DNA of 64,000 nt from CAVZOY01 sp963777095 (GTDB lineage: Bacteria; Actinomycetota; Actinomycetes; Mycobacteriales; Geodermatophilaceae), in the NCBI GenBank assembly GCA_963777095.1, contig CAVZOY010000002.1:868001-932000 (forward strand). Reading direction: 5' to 3'. The translations under genes and the position numbers were made by a program. The notes beneath the pieces were generated by a model. It was not told the DNA's origin and ran no database searches. It saw only the letters and a list, made by a program, of their open reading frames with translations. Below, one piece after another: positions 39,749-49,239 of the stretch. How positions within the stretch are numbered: position 1 is the first letter of the stretch; each line of letters starts with the position of its first letter.

Positions 39749-40850
39749 TCAGCTGTAGCGGGACCCGTACCGGGCCTCCACCTCGGCCAGGAGCTGCTTG
39801 ACCCGCTCGGCGTCGCCGACCGGGCAGACCATGGTCACGTCGCGGGTGGCGACGACGACGCTGTCGCGGACGCCGACGAGCGCGACGAGGTGCTCCGGGT
39901 CGTCGGACGAGCACCACGTTGCCCGCGGCGTCGAGCAGCACCGCCTGCCCGGCGACTGCGTTGCCCGCACCGTCGGTCGCCAGGGTGTGCGCCAGCGCCG
40001 GCCACGACCCCACGTCGAGCCAGTCGACGTCCAGCGCGACGGTGACCACCCGCCCGGGCTCCGCCGAGGCGGGCTCCAGCACGGCGTAGTCGACGCTGAT
40101 CTTCGGCAGCGTCGGGAAGACCTCGGCGAGCTCCGCGTCGCGCGCCGGCCCGACCGGGGCCGCGACGATCGCCTTCAGCCCCTCGGCGGTGGCCGGCAGG
40201 TGCGCGGCGAGCGCGTCGAGCACGGTGCTCGCCCGCCACACGAACATGCCGGAGTTCCACAGGTACTCGCCGGACGCGAGATAGGCCTCGGCGGTGGCCA
40301 GATCGGGCTTCTCCACGAAGGCGACGACCTCGTTGGCTCCCGGGACGGCCGTCGGCGCACCGCGGTGGACGTAGCCGAAGCCCGTCGCGGGCGAGGTGGG
40401 CGTGACGCCGAGGGTCACCAGGGCGTCCGGGCGCTCGGCCAGCACGTCGTAGGCGGTCCGCAGCGCGTCGGCGAACCGGTCGACCGGGCGGATGACGTGG
40501 TCGGCGCTGACCACGGCGAGCTCCGCGTCCGGGTCCACGTCGTGCACGAGCGCCGCCGTCAGCCCGACGGCGTTGGCCGTGTCCCGCGCCGTCGGCTCGA
40601 GGACCAGCCGGTCGGCGCGCAGCCGCGGCAGCGCCGTCCGGACGGCGTCGGCGTAGCGCGCCGCCGTGCAGACCCAGATCCGCTCGGCGGGCAGCACGTG
40701 CTCCAGGCGGGTGAACGCCTCGGCGAGCAGGCTGTGCGCGCCGCCGTCCGGAGTGGCCACGACGTCGAGCAGCTGCTTGGGCCGGGCGGCCCGGGACAGC
40801 GGCCAGAGCCGCGTCCCGGACCCGCCGGCCATGATCACCGCGTGCCGCAC
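39749..40850 (-). CDS. manC: Mannose-1-phosphate guanylyltransferase, frameshifted
   Basis: A nucleotidyltransferase that makes GDP-mannose from mannose-1-phosphate and GTP. The N terminus has the signature VIMAGGSGTRLWPLSR. Further in are VVSADHVI, EVVAFVEKPDLATAEAYL, GEYLWNSGMFVWRAS and VDWLDVGSW. Near 39900-39915 the frame shifts. The correct continuation is DDPEHLVALVGVRDSVVVATRDVTMVC (read as two parts) and a stop at 39749; the span is 367 codons plus one base. GTG 40850 has GGAAGGA upstream. Together with manA and manB it completes GDP-mannose synthesis for mannosylated envelope components. Confidence 0.87.
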
Positions 40851-40866
40851 GGGCGCCGATCCTTCC

Positions 40867-43229
40867 CTACGGCGTGGGCGCGTCCGTCGTCGGCGTCGCC
40901 GAGGACGACGGATCGGTCTCCTCCGGTGCGCCGGAGGTCTCGGTCGCCTCCGTCTCCGGAGCCCCGGTGGTCTCCGTGCTCTCCGTGGTCTCCGTCGCCG
41001 GGGACGTCGTCTCCTCGCTCGGCGGCGCCACCGTCTCCGACTCCTCCGCCGAGCCGTTGACCACGTTGACCGTCAGGCAACCCAGTGCGGGGTTCGTCGT
41101 CCCGTACTTCACGTTGAGGGCGTAGGCGCAGATCCTGTGCGATCCGGCCGGCAGCGCTCCGGCCCAGGTGAACCCGTGCGCCGTACCGGCGGCCGGGTGG
41201 TGCACCGCCAGGTCCGGCCACTCGTCGTCGGCCACCACATCGGCGAGCTTGGTGGATCCGTCGAAGAGCCGGACGGTGATCGGCGACGTCAGGGTGTCGG
41301 GGTCGTAGGACCAGCCCTTGACGGTGACGTCCGCCCCGGTGTCGGCGGCGCTCGCCAGCCGGCCCTTCGGGTTGGACGCCGGGTCGCCGACGACGGTGAC
41401 CGCCCGGCAGCCCAGGGACCTGTTGCTGCCCGCGGCCTGGTTGATGCCCTGCACGCACAGGTCGTACGAGCCGTGCGGCAGGATCCCGCGCCAGCGGAAG
41501 CCGTGCGCGCTGCCCGCGTACGGGTAGTACTTCTGGACGCTGGCCCAGTCGCCGTCCGCCACGACCGTGTCGAGCAGCTTCGCGCCGGCGAAGATCCGCA
41601 CGGTCGCCGGTGCGGTCGCCGCGTCGGGGTCGAACGACCAGCCGGTGACCTCGCGTCCTGGCCGTCCGTGTCGTCCTGCGCGGCGCCGGCGAGGCGGCCG
41701 AGCGGGCTTCCCGTGGTGATCGCGGCCGTCACCGGCGGCGCGGTCACGGTGACGGTCTCGCAGCCCAGCTTCGGGTTGGTCGTGCCGGTGCCCTTGTTGA
41801 ACGAGTAGACGCAGATCCGGTGGCTGCCGGCGGTCAGCCGGGTGTCGAGCTTGAAGCCGTGCTCGTCGCCGGCCGTCGGGTACACCGTGCCGAGGGCGGC
41901 CCACTCGTCGTCGGCGACGACGTCGCCGGCCCGCAGGGTGCCGGCGTAGACCCGCACCGTGGACGGCCACGCAGGGGCGTCGGGGTCGAAGGACCAGCCC
42001 TCGACGACGAGCCGCGTGCCGGCGACGCGGATGTCGCTGACCCTGCCCTTGGGGTTCCAGCTCTCCGCCGGCGTGATCGTCAACGTCGTGCAGCCCAGCC
42101 GGGGGTTGCTGTACCCGGCACCGATGTTCACCGGGTACACGCAGACCGTGTGCTCGCCCTGCGACAGCGGCAGCGTCGCCTCGAAGCCCTGGTCGTCGCC
42201 CACGCCGTAGTTGGCGGTGGCCACGTCCGGCCGGGCGACGTCTGTGGTGTCCGTCCCGATCTTCGTGCCGCCCGCGTAGACGTTGACCTGGACGCTGGAC
42301 GCTGGACTGTTCGGGTCGTAGACCCAGCCGCGTACTCGCACGCTGTCGCCGCGGTCCTGCACGGCCTCCAGGCGGCCCACCGGTGCGTCGGGATCCCGAC
42401 CCGGGCCGTAGGTGCTGCCGAACCAGTCGGTGAAGTAGTTGTAGAAGTTGCGGTTGCCGTACGCGGAGCAGGAGTTGCCGGTCCCGTACCCGGCGGCCAG
42501 GGCCGCCTTGTTCGGCTGGTACGGCGTGTAGATGTACAGGCTCGCGGTCGCCTGGTTCTCGATGGTCACCCAGCTGTAGCCGCAACCGCTGTCGGGGTTG
42601 TAGAGGATCTTGTTGACCCGTCCGGCGCGGTAGCCGTAGTCCTCCGGGTTCGCGGCGTAGACCTTGAACTTGCGCGCGGCGCTGTACACCTGGTTGAAGA
42701 GGCCGTAGTAGAGGCTGTCGCACCCGCCGTTCGCGGAGTCCGGGCAGCCGAAGCCCATCGCCCGGCTGTACTTGTGGGCCGACGGCGTCGACTGGGTGAT
42801 GATCCCCTGCTCCTTCTGCAGGATCACCATCAGCGCCCGGGGGTTGATGCCACAGGCGACGCCGACCTTCTTGATCATCGCCGCGGCGGACTCCGTGGCG
42901 CCCTGGTAGCGGTTGCAGTAGGGGTCGGCCGCCCGCGAGGACGTCGTCAGGACCAGGTCCTTGATGCAGGCCGGGCCGGTACTGGACTGCTGGCAGTTGG
43001 CCCCCTTGAGCGCGAGGAAGCTCTTGATCTGTGCAGCCGTCATCGAGTCACTGTCGTAGAACACGGCGTCCGCGATGATGTTGCCGGCCTTCCACTGGCT
43101 CAGGTCCGCGGCCGGCTCGAGCCGCGGGGCGGCTGGCTCGGTCGGCGTCCCCACCGTCAGGACTGTGAGAGCGCAGGCCAGCGTGAGCAGCGCGCCGATC
43201 AGGGCGCGCGGGGTTCGTGTCGCGCTCAC
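40867..43229 (-). CDS. Large secreted four-repeat protein (hemagglutinin-like annotation group), frameshifted
   Basis: A secreted protein of about 787 residues. A signal sequence (LIGALLTLACALTVLTVG) leads to an N-terminal domain of about 300 residues with FYDSDSMTAAQIKSFLALKG, four or more conserved cysteines and YNYFTDWFGSTYGPG, often annotated hemagglutinin in actinobacteria. Four repeats of about 105 residues follow, each with a V-x-GW-x-x-DP core, a VRVYAG-like strand, an HGF turn, an HxICVY strand and an NPxLGC end. The C-terminal 60 residues are Thr/Glu/Ser-rich. The frame shifts near 41655-41665, inside repeat three. GTG 43229 overlaps the stop of the upstream small secreted gene (GTGA). 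Possible roles are adhesion or wall binding. Confidence 0.72.
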
Positions 43230-43788
43230 GGCGAGACCTCGACGTCGACCGGCTCGGCGGTGCCGCTGTGCCCGTCGGAGGAATAGCTGAGCACGGCCCG
43301 CCAGGTACCGGCGCTGAGCTGGTCGCCCGAGACACGGCGATCTCGCCGCACGCGGTGGTGGATGCGTCGGCAAGGGCGTTCTTGCGACCGGTGACGGTAG
43401 CGCCGCCCTTGGTCAGCGTCAGCGTGCAGACGCCGCCCTCCTCGACCACGCCGCCGACGAAGCCGCCGACCTGCACCTGCTGGGCGTCGGCGTTCCAGCC
43501 GAAGTACGTGACGGTGACCGGCACCGCCTCGTCGGTGACGACGTGCGGCTCGTCGGTGGCGACCGACTGCCCGGAGTCCGGGTCCGGTCCGATCGATGCC
43601 GTCGCCGTGGGCGAGACGTCCTCGAAGCCGGTCTCGTCGCCGAGCGGGGCAGCGCTCGACGTCGGTGCCGCGTCGGACGACGCGTTCCCGCCGGGCATCC
43701 CGCGGGTGAGGAAGACCCCCGCGGCGATGCCCGCACCGGCCACTGCGGTCACGGTCAGGACCGCGACCACCCCTCGCTTCTTCGCCAT
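43226..43788 (-). CDS. Small secreted or membrane-anchored protein, frameshifted
   Basis: A protein of about 187 residues that I cannot assign to a named family. It starts MAKKRGVVAVLTVTAVAGAGIAAGVFLTRG, a basic signal anchor, with GAGGAG before the ATG. An acidic Ser/Thr-rich linker follows (DAAPTSSAAPLGDETGFEDV), then an Ig-like beta domain with VTYFGWNADAQQVQVGGFVGGVVEEGG and a Cys pair (VCTLTL, TTACGEI). The frame breaks near 43325-43335; the shifted frame gives LSAGTWRAVLSYSSDGHSG and a TGA at 43226. It is co-transcribed with the large repeat protein and overlaps its start. Confidence 0.68.
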
Positions 43789-44215
43789 CCGTAGCTCCTC
43801 GTGTTGCCGTGCGCGCGCTCCCGCACCCCGGGGACAGGGGAGCGGGACGACAGCCGTGTCGTGAGCGCGCGGGAGGTCGCCGCGGTGCAGCGACGCTCGG
43901 TGCACCCATCGTCACCGTTCGATCTCTTTCAGTCACGCAGACACACAGAGGTATCGCGGAGAATCACGCTGCGCGAGGGCCGGCCCGATGGAGGTCGGAG
44001 GGGTCCGCGCCGAGGGGGCGAGCGCTCCCCGACCGCCGGGCACCGACGGGACGGACGGGTCGTTCACATTCGGGAGTTCCGGACGTGACCAGTGTGGCGA
44101 AGGTCGTGCGTCGCTCCCGCGGAACCGCGGATCTGCGCCATAAGGTCCGATCCACTCGCCCGCTGGAGCACCACCGACGCTCGCCCGAGCAGGCCAGCCC
44201 GACGTGAGGATCCCC
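43789..44215. other. Divergent intergenic region, no gene seen
   Basis: This 427-base stretch separates the secreted-protein operon (minus) from the LCP gene (plus). A frame of 95 codons exists on the plus strand from 43801, but it lacks coding-like composition or any family resemblance. The region is lower in GC near 43920-43960 (TTTCAGTCACGCAGACAC), as promoters are. It contains a direct CCGCGG-AA-CCGCGG palindromic pair at 44117-44130 and the candidate LCP promoter at 44141. Confidence 0.5.
44141..44146 (+). promoter_or_regulatory. Candidate -10 for LCP gene
   Basis: TAAGGT lies about 70 bases before GTG 44216. The leader between them carries the GAGGA ribosome site. Confidence 0.4.
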
Positions 44216-45782
44216 GTGACACGCAACGACCCCCGCGAGCCCGAGCAGCCGGCGCTGCCGCCTCGCCTCGACCCGCGCGCCGGGCGTCCCCGCTCGTCGT
44301 CGTCGGTGTGGCTCGTCGTCGGTCGGCTCGTCGTCGGTGGGCTCGTCGTCGTCCGGGGGCGGAGGCCGCTCGGGCCTCGGTCGGCTGGCCACGGGCACCC
44401 GGGTCGTGGCGGCGCTGGCCGCCGCCGCCGTCCTCGGCACGAGCGGCTGGGGCTGGTACCTCGGCGAGGTCGCCGACGCCACCGTCAACCGCACCGACGC
44501 CATCCCGGCGGACGGCAACGTCGACCAGTTCGACGGCGCGGCGATGAACCTGCTGCTCGTCGGCAGCGACAGCCGGGCCAACCTGACCAAGGAGCTGGCC
44601 GACCAGCTGACCACCGGTCACACGCCGGGCCAGAACACCGACACGATGATCCTGGTGCACGTGCCGGCCGACGGGTCGGAGGCGTCGTTCGTCTCCTTCC
44701 CCCGCGACTCGCTGGTCGAGATCCCCGGGTACGGCGACGCCAAGCTCAACGCCGCCTACGCCTACGGCTACGAGGGCGCCGCAGAGGGCACGACCGAGGC
44801 GCAGAAGAAGGCCGCCGGCGCGCAGCTGCTGATCCAGACGATCAGCGCGCTCTCCGGCGTCAAGATCGACCACTACGCCGAGGTGGACCTGCTCGGCTTC
44901 TTCAAGCTCTCCAACGTCGTCGGCGGCGTCGAGGTCAACCTCTGCGCGCCGGCCCAGGAGACCGACTCCGGCATCGACCTGCCCGCGGGCAAGCAGACGA
45001 TCAGCGGCGCGGACGCGCTCGCCTTCGTCCGCCAGCGGAAGGGCCTGCCGCGCGGCGACTACGACCGCATCGTCCGTCAGCAGACCTTCATCGGCGGCAT
45101 GATCCGCAAGATGCTCGACGAGGACGTGCTGCTCGACCTCGGCAAGCAGCGCGAGCTCGTCTCCGCCGCCGCGGACGCGCTGACCGTCGACCAGTCGCTG
45201 AACCTCATGAACCTGGCGTCGCAGATGCAGTCGGTCTCCGCCGGCGACATCGACTTCCAGACGATTCCCATGATCGGGGACGAGCGGGACCCCGAGCACG
45301 GCTCGATCGCACGGCTGCCCGACGAGGCGACGATGCACCAGTTCTTCCGGGATCTCACCGCCGACCCGGAGCCGAAGGCCGACCCGACGACGCCGGCCGC
45401 GCCGGCGACGGTCGAGCGGTCCGCCGTCACGGTCGACGTCTACAACGGCTCGGGCATCGCGGGCCTCGCGGCCTCGGCGTCGGAGGACCTCACCGCGGCG
45501 GGCTTCGGCGCCGGCACCACCGGCAACGCCGACAGCGCGAGCTACACGGCGACCGAGATCCGGCACGCCCCCGGCGAGGAGGCCCAGGCCAACACGGTGC
45601 TGAAGGCGATCCCGGGGGCGGAGGTCGTCGAGGCGAGCGACGTCCCGGCGGGAACCGTGCACGTGGTGCTGGGCGCGAACTTCACCGGCGTCGGCCAGAA
45701 GGTCACCGAGGCACCGGCTCCGGCGACGAGCAGCGCGGCGGAGAAGCCGCGCACCGCCGCCGACACCGACTGCATCAACTGA
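44216..45782 (+). CDS. LytR-CpsA-Psr family protein with LytR_C domain, frameshift in Ser/Gly linker
   Basis: An LCP phosphotransferase of about 522 residues that attaches anionic polymers or arabinogalactan to peptidoglycan. A proline-rich cytosolic tail (VTRNDPREPEQPALPPRLD) leads to a Ser/Gly-rich linker, one membrane helix (VVAALAAAAVLGTSGWGWYL), the catalytic LCP domain and a C-terminal LytR_C domain (VDVYNGSGIAGLAASA). Catalytic-domain landmarks are NLLLVGSDSRAN, NTDTMILVHVP, FVSFPRDSLVEIPG, LNAAYAYG and FVRQRKGLPRGDYDRIVRQQ. GTG 44216 has GAGGA upstream. The frame shifts near 44306-44310, within a tandem GGCTCGTCGTCGGT repeat, so one frame reads (SSSVG)n and joins the body. Confidence 0.86.
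44290..44352 (+). repeat. Short tandem repeat in LCP coding region
   Basis: About four imperfect copies of GGCTCGTCGTCGGT, with 14-15-base spacing, encode Ser/Gly-rich sequence before the membrane helix of the LCP protein. A unit of 15 bases keeps frame. The copy at 44304-44314 reads GGTGTGGCT instead of GGTGGGCT or GGTCGGCT and is where the apparent frameshift lies. Confidence 0.6.
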
Positions 45783-45794
45783 CAGGGTGAGCGG

Positions 45795-46601
45795 GTGACC
45801 GCGCCCGCTCCCCTGCTGCCCGACGGCCTGCTCGCGGCCGCCCTGCGCCGCGACGCGGCCGCGCCGCTGGTGACGTTCTACGACGACGCCACCGGCGAGC
45901 GGGTCGAGCTCTCGGCGACCACCCTGGCCAACTGGGTCGCCAAGACGGCGAACCTCCTGCAGGACGAGTTCGACGTCGCGATCGGGAGCCTGGTCGCCGT
46001 CTCGCTGCCGGTGCACTGGCAGACCGCCGCCGTGCTGCTGGCGACCTGGAGCTGCGGCGCCGCCGTCCTGGACACCGCGGCCGAGGACGAGGGCGCGCTC
46101 GCGGGCGTCGACGTCGTCCTGGCCGAGCAGGCCCGGCTCCGCGCGCTCGAGGAGGTCGTGGACGGCGACCTGCTGCTCGGGCTGTCGCTGCATCCGCTCG
46201 GCGGAGGCATGACCGACTACGTCGGCCCGGCCCGCGACTACGCCGCGGAGGTGCGGGTGCACGGCGACTCGTTCTTCCCGCTCGCGCCGCCCGACCCGGC
46301 CGCTCCCGGCCTGGTCGCCGGAGCGCTGAAGCTGACTCTGGGCGACCTGGGCGCCACCGCGGCCGAGCTCGCCGCGCGACTGGACATCGCCGCGGGCGAC
46401 CGAGTCCTGGTCGACGAGCGGGTCGCCGAGGAGGCCGGTCCGGTCACCTGGCTGCTGGCCCCGCTGGCCGCCGGCGCGTCGATCGTGCTGTGCCGGCACG
46501 CGGTGCCGGAGGGCCTCGCGTCCCGCGCGTCCGCGGAGCGGGTCACCGCTACCCTCGGACGCCGGATCGAGGGCATCCGAGAGCTGGGGCGACCGGCCTG
46601 A
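45795..46601 (+). CDS. TIGR03089 family protein
   Basis: A 268-residue protein of the TIGR03089 family (Rv3268-like), a shortened relative of AMP-binding enzymes restricted to actinobacteria. It shows LVTFYDDATGERVELSATTLANWVAKTANLL, as in the acyl-adenylate N-terminal domain, then VALSLPVHW-like VAVSLPVHWQTAAVLLATWSCGA. It lacks the A3 to A10 motifs for ATP binding and adenylation, so catalysis is unlikely. GTG 45795 lies 12 bases after the LCP stop, suggesting one operon, which is also the mycobacterial order. Confidence 0.85.
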   Translation: MTAPAPLLPDGLLAAALRRDAAAPLVTFYDDATGERVELSATTLANWVAKTANLLQDEFDVAIGSLVAVSLPVHWQTAAVLLATWSCGAAVLDTAAEDEGALAGVDVVLAEQARLRALEEVVDGDLLLGLSLHPLGGGMTDYVGPARDYAAEVRVHGDSFFPLAPPDPAAPGLVAGALKLTLGDLGATAAELAARLDIAAGDRVLVDERVAEEAGPVTWLLAPLAAGASIVLCRHAVPEGLASRASAERVTATLGRRIEGIRELGRPA

Positions 46602-46647
46602 CGGGCGGCGGTTCGCCAGGGATCGAACGGGCTGGGGGCGGACGCCG

Positions 46648-47472
46648 GTGACCTTCTCGGTCGTGGCCCGCGACCCGGCCACCGGCGAGCTCGGCATCGC
46701 CGTCTCCTCCTGCATCCTCGCCGTCGGCCGGGCTGTGCCGAACGTGCGTCCCGGGGTGGGCGTCGTCGCCGTCCAGGCGCGCAGCCGGCGGGGCCTGGGC
46801 ACGATGCTGCTGGCGGGCCTGGCCGACGGTGCCGCACCCGCGGGGCTGGTCCGGCGGGCGGCGCACGCCGCACCCGAGGACGCCGACCGCCAGGTCGCCG
46901 TCCTGTCCGCGAGCGGCCAGGTGGCCGCCGACACCGGCCAGGGCTCGTTCCCGGTGAGCGGTCACCTCGTCGGCGACCAGATGAGCGTGCAGGGCAACAT
47001 GCTGGCCTCCAGCGACGTGCTGCCCGCGATGTCGCAGGCATTCCTCGCGGCCCGCGGCGACCTCGCCGACCGACTCCTCGCGGCGCTCACCGCGGGACAG
47101 GACGTCGGTGGCGACCTGCGCGGGCGTCAGTCGGCAGCGCTGCTGGTCGTCAGCGGCAGCCCCGCGGACGACGACGACGACGGCGTCCGCATGGACCTCC
47201 GGGTCGACGACTCGGCCGACCCGGTCGCCCAGCTGCGGATGCTGCGCAACCTCCAGCGCGCCTACGACGAGAGCGACTACGAGATGCTCGCCATCTTCGC
47301 GCCGGAGGGGGCACGCGACCTGTACGCGGCGCTGGCCGCGAGCCGCCGCGGCGACCGCTCGGGGGCCAAGGCGGCTCTCTCGGCGATGCGTGAGCGGCCC
47401 GGCTGGTCGGCCTGGCTCGCCTCGATGGCCGGCGACTCGCGGCTGGCCGCGGTGTCCCGGCTGCTCGACTAG
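46648..47472 (+). CDS. DUF1028 family protein
   Basis: A 274-residue DUF1028 protein with an Ntn-hydrolase-like start (TFSVVARDPATGELGIAVSS), GVGVVAVQARSRRGLG, DQMSVQGNMLASSDVL and DVGGDLRGRQSAALLVV. A C-terminal extension with LRNLQRAYDESDYEM resembles a peptidoglycan- or helix-type add-on. Function is unknown; related genes often occur near peptidase or carbohydrate genes. The GTG start lacks a strong ribosome site. Its TAG stop overlaps the corrected stop of the convergent sulfotransferase within the sequence CTAG. Confidence 0.82.
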   Translation: MTFSVVARDPATGELGIAVSSCILAVGRAVPNVRPGVGVVAVQARSRRGLGTMLLAGLADGAAPAGLVRRAAHAAPEDADRQVAVLSASGQVAADTGQGSFPVSGHLVGDQMSVQGNMLASSDVLPAMSQAFLAARGDLADRLLAALTAGQDVGGDLRGRQSAALLVVSGSPADDDDDGVRMDLRVDDSADPVAQLRMLRNLQRAYDESDYEMLAIFAPEGARDLYAALAASRRGDRSGAKAALSAMRERPGWSAWLASMAGDSRLAAVSRLLD

Positions 47473-48447
47473 CGCCGACCCCGATCGCCGCCCGCGGGCA
47501 GAGAAGTGGCCCCGGCCGGTGTCGCGGCGCCAGTCGGCGAACGACTCGCCCGTCAGCTCCTCCAGCAGCGCGATGTCGGGCAGCAGCGGTTCGAGCACCT
47601 CCCGGCGCGCCTCGACGGGCATGGCCGGCCTGGGCGCCCGGCCGGCGTGCATCGCGGCGATCAACGGCGCGCTCAGCCGGCGCCAGACCGCAGGGTGCGC
47701 GTACGCCCCGAGCGCGGCCCCGGCGCGGGCCAGCCGGCCGAGCATCCGGTGCTGCGGGGTGTCGTGGACGTAGGGCTTCACGTTCTCCGGCGCGACCGTG
47801 TGCGCCACTCCCGTGTCCACGCCGAGGAACGTGCTCACCCGGTCCAGGAGGTCGCGCGGGGTGTCGACCAGCTCGCGGTAACGCAGCACGAGAACGCGTT
47901 CGTGGGGCAGGTGCCGGTAGAGGTCGCGCAGCTGCTCGCCGTAGCGGCCCAGGTTGCGGTAGTGCCAGAACGGCGCCCAGCCCTCGGCGATCCGGTGCGG
48001 CTCGCTCCGGACGGCGGCCAGGAAGTCGGCCTCGGGCTCCAGGCCGTCGGCGCGCAGGTGCACCCAGTTGGACCAGGCGCGGTCGACCGGGTCGCGGACG
48101 ACCGCGATCACCTTGACGTCGGGGACGTCGGCGGCGAGGCGGGCGTGCGCCGCGCGGTCGTAGAGGTAGAACGGCGTGCTCTCACCGACGACGGCGTCGG
48201 CCGGCGCGGCGTCGAAGAGCGCGAGGTAGTCGTCGCGTCGCCACACCCACTCGCGCGCGCTGTGCGCGTCACCCGGGCCGCGCTGGCCGGACTGCGCCGG
48301 CGGCCGGCCGTCGGTCAGGTAGAACTTCGGCTCCTTGACCGGCGAGAGGTAGAGCTGCGGATGAGTGGCCAGCGCCGCGTGCAGGGCGGTCGTCCCCGCT
48401 TTCGGTGCGCCGGCGATGACGAAGTCCGGCAGCCGTTCCCCTGGCAT
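47469..48447 (-). CDS. Sulfotransferase, frameshifted near its end
   Basis: A PAPS-dependent sulfotransferase of about 325 residues. The 5'-phosphosulfate loop is GAPKAGTTALHAAL (13-26) and the 3'-phosphate motif is VIAVVRDPVDRAWSNWVH. Other family segments are SPVKEPKFYL, VGESTPFYLYD and RYRELVDTPRDLLDRVSTFLGV. The uncorrected frame runs on for 300 codons antisense to the DUF1028 gene as low-quality sequence. A one-base shift in the run near 47500-47515 gives a stop at 47469-47471, consistent with one extra base. GGAGGAAGGA precedes the ATG. It is divergent from the cysteine leader peptide. Confidence 0.8.
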
Positions 48448-48502
48448 CGGCGTCCTTCCTCCGGAGTGTTAGCGACATCAACTCGATCGGAATGGTAGAC
48501 AT

Positions 48503-48604
48503 ATGCCCGTGCCCGCCACTCGCGCCGTCCGCGCCGCCACGCCGCGGCTGGTCTCGCGCAGGCACGTGGACCTGAAGAGGACGTGCTCGGCGAGCTGTCG
48601 CTGA
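48503..48604 (+). CDS. Cysteine-type regulatory leader peptide upstream of cysteine dioxygenase
   Basis: A 33-codon frame, ATG CCC GTG to TGA, ending RLVSRRHVDLKR then TCSASCR. The RRHVDLxR core and the late Cys codons match the short leader peptides found before sulfur and cysteine genes in actinobacteria. GTG 48509 is a likely alternative start: TAGACA ends seven bases before it, so the transcript may be leaderless. The stop is 71 bases before the cysteine dioxygenase ATG. Two compact hairpins lie in that gap. By analogy with cysteine-responsive leader ORFs in mycobacteria, ribosome stalling at the Cys codons would control downstream expression (inference). Confidence 0.75.
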   Translation: MPVPATRAVRAATPRLVSRRHVDLKRTCSASCR

Positions 48605-48605
48605 C

Positions 48606-48660
48606 GCGGACGCCGTCCGCCTCGCGCCTCCCGCCCGTTCCCTTCCGCGGCTCCGCCGCG
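48606..48660 (+). promoter_or_regulatory. Candidate attenuator hairpins after leader peptide
   Basis: GCGGAC-GCC-GTCCGC (48606-48620) starts two bases after the leader stop. CGCGGC-TCC-GCCGCG (48646-48660) ends five bases before the AGGAG ribosome site of the cysteine dioxygenase gene. Both have perfect six-base stems and three-base loops. A ribosome stalled on the leader Cys codons would cover the first and alter access to the ribosome site next to the second. Confidence 0.5.
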
Positions 48661-48675
48661 CCCCCAGGAGATCCG

Positions 48676-49239
48676 ATGTCCTCCCCCGCCGTCCTGTTCG
48701 AGCACGCCCGCCCGCTCCCCGTCGACCCCGCCGTCCCGCCGGCGCCCACCGGCCCGGCCGCCCTCGCGGCGGCGTTGGCCGCCGCCTCCGACCGGTGGCT
48801 GGACCGGGTCCGGTACCGCCCGCTGAGCCGCTGGACCCAGCTGCTCGAAGTGGCGGACGCCGCCGCCCTGCTCCACCCCGACCTGCACCGCGACCTCGCC
48901 GGAGTGCAGATCTGGGTGCTGTCCTGGCTGCCCGGCCAGGGCACGCCGCTGCACGACCACAGCAGCTCGGCCGGCGCCTTCGCCGTCGTCCGCGGCGAGC
49001 TGACCGAGCGCGTCGTCTCGAGCGGCCCCGCCGGTGTGCACGAGAGAACCGCCCACCTCGGCGCGGACCGGGTGCGGCAGTTCGGCGCCCACTACGTGCA
49101 CCAGGTGAGCAACGAGGGCGGCGAGCCGGCCGTCAGCGTGCACGTCTACACCCCGGCACTGCGCGAGATGAACACCTACGACGCCGACGGCGGCCGGCTG
49201 CTGCGCACCGGTACGGAGAAGGCGGGGGTGGACTGGTGA
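48676..49239 (+). CDS. Cysteine dioxygenase family protein
   Basis: A 187-residue cupin of the cysteine dioxygenase group, which uses iron and oxygen to turn cysteine into cysteine sulfinate. The metal ligands are in PLHDHSSSAGAFAVVRGEL, with a third histidine in HYVHQVSNEGGEPAVSVHVYTPALREM. The last of these also supplies the C-terminal segment common to bacterial forms. ATG 48676 follows AGGAG by five bases; the longer frame back to 48583 crosses the leader peptide and is rejected. The rhodanese-like gene overlaps its stop. Confidence 0.9.
   Translation: MSSPAVLFEHARPLPVDPAVPPAPTGPAALAAALAAASDRWLDRVRYRPLSRWTQLLEVADAAALLHPDLHRDLAGVQIWVLSWLPGQGTPLHDHSSSAGAFAVVRGELTERVVSSGPAGVHERTAHLGADRVRQFGAHYVHQVSNEGGEPAVSVHVYTPALREMNTYDADGGRLLRTGTEKAGVDW

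Noticed and set aside
38955..40850. A 631-codon frame joining manC to the short-chain dehydrogenase
   Set aside because: The junction is arginine-rich and out of frame for ManC. The correct ManC C terminus reads in another frame to 39749, and the SDR has its own ATG and -10. It is a frameshift artefact, not a fusion.
43801..44088. A 95-codon plus-strand frame in the divergent region
   Set aside because: It lacks a ribosome site, coding-like composition and family similarity, and lies where promoters are expected.
46549..48447. A 632-codon sulfotransferase
   Set aside because: The last 300 codons are antisense to the DUF1028 gene and lack any family pattern. A one-base correction gives a normal length.
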